Below are positions 6,184 through 12,778 of a DNA stretch of 21,755 bases, piece after piece. The position numbers were made by a program, and so were the translations under genes. The notes below the pieces were generated by a model. The model did no database searches. It was not told where the DNA came from and saw nothing but the letters and a program-made list of their open reading frames with translations. Source of the DNA: a virus; IMG/VR virus record IMGVR_UViG_3300023235_000155, positions 1 to 21,755 of that record. One strand, 5' to 3'. Each line of letters begins with the position of its first letter. The first letter of the stretch is position 1.

Positions 6184-6314
6184 TGACAAAACTACTTTTA
6201 ATAGTGGCTTGTATTGTAGTCATTACAGTACATTGGAGTGATTTTAATGACAAGGTCAATGTGACCAAAATGGTAGATAAATCTATCGAAATAATAAAAG
6301 AAGGAAGTAAATAA
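6183..6314 (+). CDS. 43-residue single-pass membrane protein
   Basis: Start overlaps the previous TAA. The peptide begins with a hydrophobic segment (MTKLLLIVACIVVITVHWSD) and continues with a short charged tail (KMVDKSIEIIKEGSK) probably outside the cytoplasm, or it may act as an uncleaved signal anchor. The coupling to the flanking exported-protein genes supports it. No family recognised. Confidence 0.7.
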   Translation: MTKLLLIVACIVVITVHWSDFNDKVNVTKMVDKSIEIIKEGSK

Positions 6315-6318
6315 ATAT

Positions 6319-6939
6319 ATGATGAAAGTTATAATGATCGCTTTACTTGCTTTGGGTTTGACAAATTGTGCTCAAACTAACTACAAAGTAAAACAAGAAG
6401 TGAAAGAAGAAGGAAGAGTGTTGAATCAAGTACCACAATGGTACATTGACGCTAAAATAGATAAAGGATTTATCTTTAACAAAGACGCAGATAAATTTGT
6501 TTATGCAGTAGGTCAAGGTAATAGTCCTGATTTACAGTTAGCAATCGAAAAGGCAATGATGATCGCTAAAGCAGAACTTGCTGACAAATTACACGGTCAG
6601 ATGAACAAAAGAACTGATCTATACATAACAGAAATTGGTTCAGAAGGCAATAAAAAAGTTGTTTCAAAGATTGAAGAAACAATTGTAAACGTAGTTAAGG
6701 CAACAATGATTCAAGGTTATGAATCTTGGGAGAAAGCTGTTTACGAAACACCAAATGGCGAATATAGAGTTTATATTGGTTTGAAAATGGGTGTTGGTGA
6801 CAGTAATAAACTTGCTGACTATATTGCTAAACAAGCTTTTTCAGCAGTTGATGTAGATACGCTTGCTAAAAACGCTATCGAGAAAGTAATGGTTGAAGAC
6901 ATTACAAATCCAGATGGCATTAAAACAATAGAAAACTAA
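6319..6939 (+). CDS. LPP20-family lipoprotein
   Basis: The 206-residue product starts with a lipobox signal (VIMIALLALGLTNC, Cys at residue 17; a second ATG one codon in is possible). The mature part has a long N-terminal linker, PQWYID, then FVYAVGQGNSPDLQLAIEKA and an Ala-rich helix (MMIAKAELADKLHG), followed by VNVVKATMIQGYESWEKAVY and YRVYIGLKMG. This is the layout of the LPP20/FlgP-type lipoprotein family, whose members include outer-membrane antigens and flagellar outer-membrane ring components. It would be anchored to the outer membrane and may oligomerise. It ends the exported-protein cluster that starts at 5372. Family confidence is moderate to good; its role in infection is unknown. 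Confidence 0.83.
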   Translation: MMKVIMIALLALGLTNCAQTNYKVKQEVKEEGRVLNQVPQWYIDAKIDKGFIFNKDADKFVYAVGQGNSPDLQLAIEKAMMIAKAELADKLHGQMNKRTDLYITEIGSEGNKKVVSKIEETIVNVVKATMIQGYESWEKAVYETPNGEYRVYIGLKMGVGDSNKLADYIAKQAFSAVDVDTLAKNAIEKVMVEDITNPDGIKTIEN

Positions 6940-6942
6940 AAT

Positions 6943-7206
6943 ATGACAATAACAATATACAGTAAACCAAATTGTCCCTTTTGTGTTAAGTCGAAGGCCT
7001 TGGTAAAAGGCCTTGGATTGACCTATGAAGAAAAGATGTTCGGTAAGGACTTTAATACACCTGAAGAACTATATGAGGCAGTAGGTAAACAAGTTAGAAC
7101 TATGCCACAAGTATTGATAGATGGTGAACTCATAGGTGGTTACAATCAATTGGTTGAATACTTTATGGAAAAAGGTAAAGTTAATTTCAAGGGCGAGAAG
7201 ATATAG
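6943..7206 (+). CDS. Glutaredoxin
   Basis: An 87-residue thioredoxin-fold protein with the dithiol active site CPFC at 11-14, the cis-proline motif TMPQV at 53-57 and the glutathione-side motif GGYNQL at 65-70. It is the right length for a phage NrdC/GrxC-like glutaredoxin. Its likely job is to reduce the C-terminal cysteines of NrdA using glutathione, coupling it to the nrd genes at the start of the window. It starts three bases after the preceding lipoprotein gene and shows no promoter of its own. A late promoter for the next gene follows its stop. Confidence 0.95.
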   Translation: MTITIYSKPNCPFCVKSKALVKGLGLTYEEKMFGKDFNTPEELYEAVGKQVRTMPQVLIDGELIGGYNQLVEYFMEKGKVNFKGEKI

Positions 7207-7213
7207 ACATCAT

Positions 7214-7221
7214 TATAAATA
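7214..7221 (+). promoter_or_regulatory. T4-type late promoter, leaderless geometry
   Basis: Exact TATAAATA followed by GTAAT and the ATG at 7227. With T4-type spacing the RNA would start at or next to the A of the start codon. The same TATAAATA-GTAxT-ATG layout occurs at 14127. Confidence 0.85.
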
Positions 7222-7226
7222 GTAAT

Positions 7227-7907
7227 ATGAGAAAATTTCAACAGTATATTACTGAAGGTGTCTATGATCCTTCTATATTCAAGGCTTTCTTTTTAGCAGG
7301 TGGTCCTGGTTCAGGTAAATCATTTGTATCTAAAAGTGCATTATCAGGCATGGGTCTTAAAGTGATTGATAGTGATAGTGCTTTTGAAAGTAAATTAAAA
7401 AAAGAAAAGATAACACTAGATTTCACTACTCACAATGATATAGAAATTGTAAGAAGGGATTTAATCAGATCAAAATCAAAACGAATTGCAGGTATGCAGA
7501 TGAGTTTAGCACTTGAAGGTCGTCTAGGACTTATAATAGACAGTACAGCGAGGGATGTTGAAAAGATAGAACAACAAGCAAACAATTTAAGAACAATAGG
7601 TTATGATATTCATATGGTCTTTGTTAATACAACGATAGAAGTCGCCTTAGAGAGAAATAGAAGTAGACCTAGAAAACTACCAGACGCAATCGTAATTCAA
7701 AGTCATAAACAAATTCAAAAGAACATAGGAAGACTACAAAGAATATTCGGCTCAAGAAACTTTATTATTGTAGATAATAATAAACCTGCTGAAGATGTCA
7801 ATCCTATGGTACATAAGAAAATAAGAGGAATGATAAACAGAGCACCTACATCATATCAAGCAGTTAAATGGATACACCGAGAACTAGAGAAAAAAAAAAG
7901 AAAATAA
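7227..7907 (+). CDS. P-loop kinase-like protein (zeta-toxin/polynucleotide-kinase type)
   Basis: The 226-residue product has a Walker A motif GGPGSGKS at 25-32 in FFLAGGPGSGKSFVSKSAL, then VIDSDSAFE (a possible catalytic Asp pair). A Walker B-like strand follows (LGLIIDSTARD) and then an Arg-rich lid (ALERNRSRPRKL). This is the order in small kinases of the zeta-toxin/AAA_33 type. The N terminus MRKFQQYITEG resembles the start of many T4-like late proteins. A late promoter sits directly in front, so it is probably made late. The substrate cannot be told from sequence. Its basic tail overlaps the next gene's start by one base. Confidence 0.85.
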   Translation: MRKFQQYITEGVYDPSIFKAFFLAGGPGSGKSFVSKSALSGMGLKVIDSDSAFESKLKKEKITLDFTTHNDIEIVRRDLIRSKSKRIAGMQMSLALEGRLGLIIDSTARDVEKIEQQANNLRTIGYDIHMVFVNTTIEVALERNRSRPRKLPDAIVIQSHKQIQKNIGRLQRIFGSRNFIIVDNNKPAEDVNPMVHKKIRGMINRAPTSYQAVKWIHRELEKKKRK

Positions 7908-8197
7908 TGGACAGAAGTGATGAAGAAATTATCAAGAACATTAAATCAGTATTAGAAAAAAATGTTAAAGATAATGTAGCAATGCATGGTGGTATGATTA
8001 ATTTTTTATCATACGATAAAGGTATTGTTAGATTAGAAATGGCAGGTGCTTGTTCTGGTTGTGCTATGAGTAAAAAAACATTACATGAAGGTGTTGAAAA
8101 AATGCTTAAACATTATGTACCAGAAGTAACTCAATTAATAGGTGAAGATGATGAACAAGCCGCTGAAAAAGGATATACGCCATGGGCAACAATGTAA
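7907..8197 (+). CDS. NifU C-terminal-domain / NfuA-like Fe-S carrier
   Basis: I start at 7907 (TAATG overlap), not at an in-frame ATG at 7868 inside the kinase gene. The 96-residue product is almost exactly a NifU C-terminal domain: EEIIKNIKSVLEKNVKDNVA, HGGMINFL, VRLEMAGACSGCAMS with the cluster-binding pair Cys49 and Cys52, then TLHEGVEKMLKHYVPEV. Two such proteins would bridge a [4Fe-4S] cluster and deliver it to client enzymes. In this phage it may support iron-dependent enzymes, but no client is identified. It is coupled to the upstream kinase gene. Family assignment is secure. Confidence 0.93.
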   Translation: MDRSDEEIIKNIKSVLEKNVKDNVAMHGGMINFLSYDKGIVRLEMAGACSGCAMSKKTLHEGVEKMLKHYVPEVTQLIGEDDEQAAEKGYTPWATM

Positions 8198-8556
8198 TTA
8201 TGTTTCCTGCTCATAAGGCAAGGAAACCTGCAACAGATTCAGCTTCAAAACAAACTGAAGAACAAGCTAAATCAATAAAAGAAGATATATTTATTGAACA
8301 ATTGGTTGAGGAATTTACTTTAGATTTTATTCATGTTTTACAACATAACGCTATTACAATGAAAAACGAAACTTTTTTAAGAGATTTGGCGGTTGTGATA
8401 GAAAGTATTAAGAGTTTAATTAAAAGAGATTTTAAAAAAAAACATCCAATGCAATCTATAACAGATGTAATTTCTAAAATATCTACATTACCTAATGGTA
8501 AACAGGTTACCGATATGGATTATAGTAAGGTATTTGTATCTAAACCAAAAGCTTGA
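8182..8556 (+). CDS. Conserved phage protein of unknown function
   Basis: The start at 8182 overlaps the NfuA-like gene by 16 bases and is preceded by AAGGA at good spacing. A later ATG at 8200 has no such site. The 124-residue product begins MGNNVIMFPAHKAR, has a Gln/Glu-rich linker, then a helical core (IEQLVEEFTLDFIHVLQHN, FLRDLAVVIESIKSLIKRDF, HPMQSITDVISKI) and ends MDYSKVFVSKPKA. I recall similar uncharacterised proteins in T4-like marine phages, but I cannot name a family. No signal peptide or cysteine. The -35 box of the next promoter overlaps its final codons. Confidence 0.85.
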   Translation: MGNNVIMFPAHKARKPATDSASKQTEEQAKSIKEDIFIEQLVEEFTLDFIHVLQHNAITMKNETFLRDLAVVIESIKSLIKRDFKKKHPMQSITDVISKISTLPNGKQVTDMDYSKVFVSKPKA

Positions 8557-8581
8557 CAATCTAACAGAAATATGTTATAAT
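8553..8581 (+). promoter_or_regulatory. Consensus early promoter abutting the RNase H start
   Basis: Perfect TTGACA (8553-8558), 17-base spacer and perfect TATAAT (8576-8581). The ATG at 8587 is six bases past the end of the -10 box, so no room for a Shine-Dalgarno leader. The catalytic Asp of the encoded nuclease is residue 5, which excludes a downstream start. Confidence 0.9.
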
Positions 8582-8586
8582 ACATT

Positions 8587-9423
8587 ATGATTATCGTTGA
8601 TATAAACCAAATAATGATCTCAAACCTTATGGTTACGATCAATAGAGATAACTTAGAGTTAAGTGAGGACCTTGTACGTCATATGATACTAAATAGTTTA
8701 AGAGGTCACAATAAGAAGTTTAGAAAAGAATATGGCGATATGGTTATCGCTTGTGATAGTGGTAATGTTTGGAGAAGACAAGCATTTCCTAATTATAAGG
8801 CAGGTAGAAAAGCAAATAGAGAGAAGTCTGAACACGATTGGTCAATGATATTTGATATACTGTCTAAAGTTAAAAACGAAATTAAAACATTCTTACCTTA
8901 CAAGGTTATAGAATTAGAAACAGCCGAGGCAGATGATATTATAGCTGTTCTAACGAGAAAAGTAAAAGAGAAGATACTAATACTAAGTGGTGATAAAGAC
9001 TTTATACAATTACATAATGCAAGAATAAAACAATACAATCCTGTGCTTAATAAGTTTGTAGGTCAAGATGAAAATCCAAGTCTATATATTAAAGAGCATA
9101 TACTAAAAGGTGATAGAAGCGATGGCATACCAAACGTACTATCAGACGACAATGTTTTTATTGAAGGTAGAAGACAAACACCTTTAAGTAAAAAGAAGAT
9201 AGAGGCATGGTGCAATGAGATCGTACCTACCTTTAACGAACAAGAACAAGCGAATTACGATAGAAATAAAACATTAATAGATTTGAATTGTGTTCCTAAG
9301 GAATTAGAAGACAAGATAAATCGTGAGTTTGAAAATTTTGAAGTAGCAACTAGAGATAAGATTCTAGGTTATTTTATAAACAAAAAACTTAAAACTTTAA
9401 TTGAAGTCATAGATGAATTTTAG
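8587..9423 (+). CDS. rnh: RNase H / 5'-3' exonuclease (T4 Rnh-like)
   Basis: This 278-residue flap-endonuclease-family enzyme would remove RNA primers from lagging-strand DNA. Acidic metal-binding motifs appear in order: VDINQ with Asp5, IACDSG with Asp57, WRRQAFPNYKAGRK, EADDIIA (114-120), LILSGDKDF (131-139) and the GDRSDGIPN loop (175-183). The region EGRRQTPLS and the C-terminal LKTLIEVIDEF also parallel T4 RNase H (TNSINEF end). Length fits T4 Rnh (305) with a shorter N terminus. Transcription should start at the start codon itself. Confidence 0.95.
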   Translation: MIIVDINQIMISNLMVTINRDNLELSEDLVRHMILNSLRGHNKKFRKEYGDMVIACDSGNVWRRQAFPNYKAGRKANREKSEHDWSMIFDILSKVKNEIKTFLPYKVIELETAEADDIIAVLTRKVKEKILILSGDKDFIQLHNARIKQYNPVLNKFVGQDENPSLYIKEHILKGDRSDGIPNVLSDDNVFIEGRRQTPLSKKKIEAWCNEIVPTFNEQEQANYDRNKTLIDLNCVPKELEDKINREFENFEVATRDKILGYFINKKLKTLIEVIDEF

Positions 9424-9452
9424 ACTTCAAAAGAACTGTTAAGGAGAAAAAA

Positions 9453-10049
9453 ATGGTTATAATTAGAAGAAATCCAGATGGATCAATTGCAAATCCAGAC
9501 TTGGTAAGACAACAAACGCAACAACAAAACGAACAATTACATCAACAACCTGTATCACACCCAGCATTAGCAAGTAAAAAAGGAATGGCAGCACTATCAG
9601 AATCAGGTAGAGGTATACCACCTTTATACAGCGAAATTGCTATGAAGGTGAACAATGCAAAAGATAAACCTAGAAAATTAAAAGTGTTAAAAGATCACGA
9701 TTCAATTGCTTTAAGACAGGTTTTAAAAGCTGCATTTGATCCTAAAATAGAATGGGCATTACCAAAAGGCGAAGTGCCTTATACTGTTAATGACGCACCT
9801 ATGGGTACCGATCATACAATATTAAGTCAAGAAGCAAAGAGATTATACCTTTTCATAAAAGGCGGTGAAAACTTAAAACAAACTAAAAGAGAAATGCTTT
9901 TTGTACAAATGTTAGAAGGTCTATCAGCAGAAGAAGCTGAGTTCCTAGTTGCAGTTGTTAATAAAAAGATTAATAACAAGTACAAAGGATTCACAGCGAA
10001 TCTAGTAAAGGAAGCGTTCAATTGGGACGATAATTTTATGAAAAAATAA
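9453..10049 (+). CDS. DUF6433-like conserved phage protein
   Basis: A 198-residue protein with AAGGAG eight bases before the ATG, one of the strongest ribosome-binding sites here. The N-terminal ~50 residues are Gln-rich and probably disordered. The conserved core follows: LYSEIAMKVNNAKDKPRKLK, LRQVLKAAFDPKIEWALPKG, VPYTVNDAPMGTDHTILSQE, LFIKGGENLKQTKREMLFVQ, EAEFLVAVVNKKI and YKGFTANLVKEAF. This order matches the uncharacterised family I know as DUF6433, common in T4-like phages. Function unknown. It ends an operon: a strong intrinsic terminator follows at 10077. Confidence 0.85.
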   Translation: MVIIRRNPDGSIANPDLVRQQTQQQNEQLHQQPVSHPALASKKGMAALSESGRGIPPLYSEIAMKVNNAKDKPRKLKVLKDHDSIALRQVLKAAFDPKIEWALPKGEVPYTVNDAPMGTDHTILSQEAKRLYLFIKGGENLKQTKREMLFVQMLEGLSAEEAEFLVAVVNKKINNKYKGFTANLVKEAFNWDDNFMKK

Positions 10050-10076
10050 CATCTGTTCACGCTTTGTTCTCATTTT

Positions 10077-10124
10077 AAAACCCTTATATTTCAATAAACG
10101 TTGATTTATAAGGGTTTTTTTATG
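10077..10124 (+). terminator. Rho-independent terminator
   Basis: Perfect 12-base arms AAAACCCTTATA (10077-10088) and TATAAGGGTTTT (10107-10118), with an inner TCAA/TTGA pair extending the hairpin, followed by a T run to 10121. It separates the RNase H/DUF6433 unit from the next early promoter. Confidence 0.92.
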
Positions 10125-10134
10125 TATTATTTGC

Positions 10135-10163
10135 TTGACTTTTGTATCAAACTCTGATAGGAT
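10135..10163 (+). promoter_or_regulatory. Early promoter with conserved leader
   Basis: TTGACT (10135-10140), 17-base spacer, TAGGAT (10158-10163). The leader ATACACTTAATAAC followed by ACAAAAGGATACATT to the ATG at 10195 is nearly identical to that before 3997. Confidence 0.78.
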
Positions 10164-10194
10164 ATACACTTAATAACGAACAAAAGGATACATT

Positions 10195-10443
10195 ATGATA
10201 CTATATGAAACATTAAATAAGATGACAGTTGCTCAATTAAAAGATACTAAAGATATGATTGATATTATTGTTAAAAACAAAGTTAAGAGTGAACTTAAAG
10301 TAGGATCAGAAGTTTATATCGTACAGAAAACTAAAAAAACACCTGGTGTTATTAAAAAAATAATGCAATCAAGATGTTTAGTTAAAATGAGAGATATGAC
10401 TTATAGAGTACCAATGTCAATGTTAGAATTGAGAGTTGCTTAA
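10195..10443 (+). CDS. Small early protein with a KOW/SH3-like segment
   Basis: The 82-residue product has an N-terminal helix (MILYETLNKMTVAQLKDTKD) and a C-terminal beta-rich part (LKVGSEVYIVQ, TPGVIKKIMQSRCLVKMRDM, YRVPMSMLELRV) whose glycine and strand spacing resembles KOW or SH3-like small barrels. That resemblance is only by eye. It is basic, without signal peptide. First gene of an early unit driven by the promoter at 10135-10163, and alone until the next promoter at 10453. Possible nucleic-acid or RNA-polymerase interaction is speculative. Confidence 0.85.
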   Translation: MILYETLNKMTVAQLKDTKDMIDIIVKNKVKSELKVGSEVYIVQKTKKTPGVIKKIMQSRCLVKMRDMTYRVPMSMLELRVA

Positions 10444-10452
10444 GTGCGACAA

Positions 10453-10490
10453 TTTAGACACTTTACAAATGTCTAAAAGTCTGATAGTAT
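10453..10490 (+). promoter_or_regulatory. Early promoter with an inverted repeat flanking the -35 box
   Basis: TTTACA (10462-10467), 17-base spacer, TAGTAT (10485-10490). The -35 lies in the loop of a perfect 8-base inverted repeat, TTTAGACA (10453-10460) and TGTCTAAA (10470-10477), a candidate operator. The leader ends ACAAAAGGATACATT before the ATG at 10521. Confidence 0.72.
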
Positions 10491-10520
10491 ATACAGATAA
10501 CATTAACAAAAGGATACATT

Positions 10521-11156
10521 ATGAAAAAGAAACAAAAAAAACCCAGAATTAATCTTGATGAATTGACTCTACAAAACAGTAGAAATAATCATTATAGATT
10601 TAAAAAAATAAAAGAAAAAAGATTTTTAGATTTTACAAATGAAGAATTTATATCATCAAATAAATTACTTCTTGATAGTCCTCGTAGAAGTTCTCCTACG
10701 ACTTGGATGATTCATAGTGTTACCGAAGATTTAAGATATAAAAAAGGTGTGTACTGCATATGGGTTGTTTACAAAGATGAATATATTCCTTTGTATATAG
10801 GTTCAGGTAATATTGGTAATAAAATTTTAGATCATTGTCGACCTCATAGTCACATGAATGAAATAAGATATGATGAATATAATAGTAATGATTTTCTTTT
10901 TACATTTAAAGATTATATCTATTATAGTTATATCATAGAAACAGAAGATGTAAATCAAAAAATACTATCACAATATGACGATTTAATTTCACACAAAAGA
11001 CTTTTAGAAGAAGTTGAATATGAGTTTATTGCTAGATTAAATCCTCTCGAAAATGTACAATGTAATTATCAAAATAATCTTATGTTAATGAGTAAGTTTG
11101 TAAGATTAAATGAAATTAAGAAAAAGATAGAGAAAACTAAAAAGAAGGCTGCTTAA
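10521..11156 (+). CDS. GIY-YIG-fold protein, 211 residues
   Basis: After a basic N terminus the product has TTWMIHSV (60-67), KGVYCIW at 75-81 (GIY-type strand), IPLYIGSGNIGNKILDH at 89-105 (YIG-type strand with following Arg-poor helix) and VEYEFIARLNPLENVQ at 165-180. In the last stretch Glu168 is in the place of the catalytic glutamate. This is the order of GIY-YIG nucleases. It differs clearly from the other GIY-YIG protein at 2572, so the two are not a recent duplication. The tail is lysine-rich. It lies behind an early promoter with a possible operator. It could be a homing enzyme or a host-DNA nuclease; I cannot decide. Confidence 0.75.
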   Translation: MKKKQKKPRINLDELTLQNSRNNHYRFKKIKEKRFLDFTNEEFISSNKLLLDSPRRSSPTTWMIHSVTEDLRYKKGVYCIWVVYKDEYIPLYIGSGNIGNKILDHCRPHSHMNEIRYDEYNSNDFLFTFKDYIYYSYIIETEDVNQKILSQYDDLISHKRLLEEVEYEFIARLNPLENVQCNYQNNLMLMSKFVRLNEIKKKIEKTKKKAA

Positions 11157-11312
11157 TTGACATTAATATACGGAATTATGTTCTTGTTGCTTTCCACGAC
11201 TTCAATCATATCGATTTTAGTCGTGGTTTTATATCTATCAAATAGAACTAGAAAACAAGAAGTTAAATCAAACGAAGCTGAGAAGTCAATACAAAAACTA
11301 AACGAAAGATAA
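11157..11312 (+). CDS. Small membrane protein, TTG or internal ATG start
   Basis: The frame follows directly after the previous stop. With a TTG start at 11157 (AGAAGG about nine bases upstream) it gives 51 residues; with the ATG at 11178 it gives 44. A hydrophobic segment (IYGIMFLLLSTTSIISILVV) is followed by a charged tail (SNRTRKQEVKSNEAEKSIQK), as in a single-pass protein with a cytoplasmic coiled tail. A perfect inverted repeat CCACGACT/AGTCGTGG lies inside the gene at 11196-11226. No family recognised. Confidence 0.6.
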   Translation: MTLIYGIMFLLLSTTSIISILVVVLYLSNRTRKQEVKSNEAEKSIQKLNER

Positions 11313-11319
11313 ATACATT

Positions 11320-11604
11320 ATGAAACTAAATGCAAAACAAAAAGAACTACTAAATTTATTAGTAAAAGGTAAAGGTCAATTTAAAACACCTACGATACCT
11401 AAAGATCAAAATGAAAAGAACTTAGATAATATCGTAAGTTTATATCTAAAAGGTCTATTAACCTTTCAAAGAAAATACGATATTGAATATGTCGGTCCAT
11501 CTAACGAACATATGGTTAGATTTAAGTGGTATGTTCTTACCATAGACAAGAAGAAGACGATCAAAGATATTAAAAATGTTATCAAGGAAGGAAAAGTTGC
11601 CTAA
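11320..11604 (+). CDS. Hypothetical 94-residue protein, possibly DNA-binding
   Basis: The product begins MKLNAKQKELLNLLVKGKGQ and continues with EKNLDNIVSLYLKGLLTFQR and a beta-like region (FKWYVLTIDKKKTIKD). The first half resembles the helical start of small winged-helix proteins, but no recognition helix can be proved. It is basic and soluble. The upstream AAATACATT-ATG echoes the recurrent early leader, without a promoter in front. Its final codons contain AAGGAAGG, probably the ribosome-binding site for the lysin gene that overlaps its end. Confidence 0.78.
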   Translation: MKLNAKQKELLNLLVKGKGQFKTPTIPKDQNEKNLDNIVSLYLKGLLTFQRKYDIEYVGPSNEHMVRFKWYVLTIDKKKTIKDIKNVIKEGKVA

Positions 11605-12259
11605 TAAACTACAATGGCAGTATTGGATAGATAAAGTTTGGTTCTATTTCAAGATATTTTTTGCCCTATGTGTATTCGGTATGATTACTTTTGGTTGGGG
11701 TACTTTTTATCCTAACAGGTCAACGATTGCAATAGTTAATACTGAACTAGACAAATATTATGTAGATACCATCAAAGAAATGGATCTACAAGAACCTGAG
11801 TTTACATATATCAATGATACTCAATTTGTAAGATCAATGCATAAGTGTATTAACTATATTAACTTTACTACATCTAAACATTTAAGAATACCCTATGAAA
11901 TGATTATAGGTCAGGCTGCCTTAGAGTCTGGTTGGGGTAAAAGTAGATTTGCCACAGAAGGTAATAATCTATTTGGTATTAGAACATGGACAGAAACATC
12001 ACCACATCTATTACCTATTGGTGTTGAGGAATGGCCTGGATGGGGTGTTAAAGTATTCGCTAGTAAATGTGATAGTGTAAAATACTATGTTGATTTACTG
12101 AACAACCACTCAGCATATGAAAATTTTAGAAAAACGAGAGAGGTCACTAAAGACCCTATAAAATTAATTAAAACATTAGACAAATTCTCTACCACTAAAG
12201 ACTATGATAAGAGAGTGATAAGAATGATTAATATAATAAGAAAAATGGAGGAGAAATAA
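11576..12259 (+). CDS. Membrane-anchored glucosaminidase (putative endolysin)
   Basis: A 227-residue protein with an N-terminal hydrophobic segment (VWFYFKIFFALCVFGMITFG, residues 21-40) and a C-terminal glucosaminidase domain (PF01832 type). The domain shows PYEMIIGQAALESGWGKSRF with catalytic-type Glu117, then EGNNLFGIRTW. It should cut the glycan strands of peptidoglycan. The uncleaved anchor suggests a signal-arrest-release or signal-anchor lysin that reaches the periplasm without needing a holin. The ATG at 11576 has no good ribosome-binding site. A TTG at 11597 (residue 8) sits six bases after AAGGAAGG and may be the true start. It is one of two lysin-type enzymes in the window, the other being at 14628. 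Confidence 0.88.
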   Translation: MLSRKEKLPNKLQWQYWIDKVWFYFKIFFALCVFGMITFGWGTFYPNRSTIAIVNTELDKYYVDTIKEMDLQEPEFTYINDTQFVRSMHKCINYINFTTSKHLRIPYEMIIGQAALESGWGKSRFATEGNNLFGIRTWTETSPHLLPIGVEEWPGWGVKVFASKCDSVKYYVDLLNNHSAYENFRKTREVTKDPIKLIKTLDKFSTTKDYDKRVIRMINIIRKMEEK

Positions 12260-12417
12260 TGGCAAAACATAAATGCTCAGTATGTGTGAAATCTTTTACA
12301 CACGATAAGACAAAGACATTAGTAGGTAAGTTAGGACCTATACCGGTTCAATTTTGTGAACCTTGTTTTAAAAAGGTTATGAAGAAAGATGATTTACCTT
12401 TGAAGGATACAAGATAA
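12259..12417 (+). CDS. 52-residue zinc-finger-like protein
   Basis: Start overlaps the glucosaminidase stop (TAATG). Two CxxC pairs, CSVC at 6-9 and CEPC at 33-36, spaced as in a treble-clef or zinc-ribbon fold, with basic residues between (HDKTKTLVGKLGP). It resembles the small metal-binding proteins many large phages carry and is unrelated in sequence to the zinc ribbon at 2412. Role unknown. Its stop directly abuts the next start codon. Confidence 0.75.
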   Translation: MAKHKCSVCVKSFTHDKTKTLVGKLGPIPVQFCEPCFKKVMKKDDLPLKDTR

Positions 12418-12585
12418 ATGGAATCCAAAGATATATCAAAGAAACATTTTTACCTTTCAATAAGTAAATCTGTTTTAAGATTAGTAGCTTGTTATGTGTT
12501 ATGGGTAACTAATGATGTACTTTTAATGTTTGTTGGAGTGTTATTCGGTCTAGCAGAGATACTAGGAATAGCAGAGGAGATATAA
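12418..12585 (+). CDS. 55-residue membrane protein
   Basis: The ATG follows the previous stop without a gap, with AAGGA inside the end of the upstream gene. The peptide has a short polar start (MESKDISKKHFYLSISKS) and two hydrophobic stretches (VLRLVACYVLWV and VLLMFVGVLFGLAEILGI), which could form a hairpin of two membrane helices. Lying just behind a glucosaminidase it might be a holin or lysis helper; this rests only on context. Confidence 0.68.
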   Translation: MESKDISKKHFYLSISKSVLRLVACYVLWVTNDVLLMFVGVLFGLAEILGIAEEI

Positions 12586-12590
12586 GCAAT

Positions 12591-12773
12591 ATGAATAAAT
12601 TAACACCAGATACAATGAAAGATATGAACGAAATGAAAAGAATATTAAATGCTGAAAGAGCGTGTAAGAATGCTACGACCGATTGGGGAAAGAACTATTG
12701 GTATAATACATTTAAAAAATTATGCGAAAAGTATAATCGAATAACATACTTCAATAATGTTAGAGGTGATTAA
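12591..12773 (+). CDS. 60-residue hypothetical protein
   Basis: A small soluble product starting MNKLTPDTMKDMNEMKRILN with two cysteines (ERACKN, KKLCEK) and aromatic residues (WGKNYWYNTFKK). Preceded by GAGGAG at rather long spacing. No recognised motif. It sits between the membrane protein and the SET-domain gene on the same apparent transcript. Confidence 0.7.
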   Translation: MNKLTPDTMKDMNEMKRILNAERACKNATTDWGKNYWYNTFKKLCEKYNRITYFNNVRGD

Positions 12774-12778
12774 TAAGA

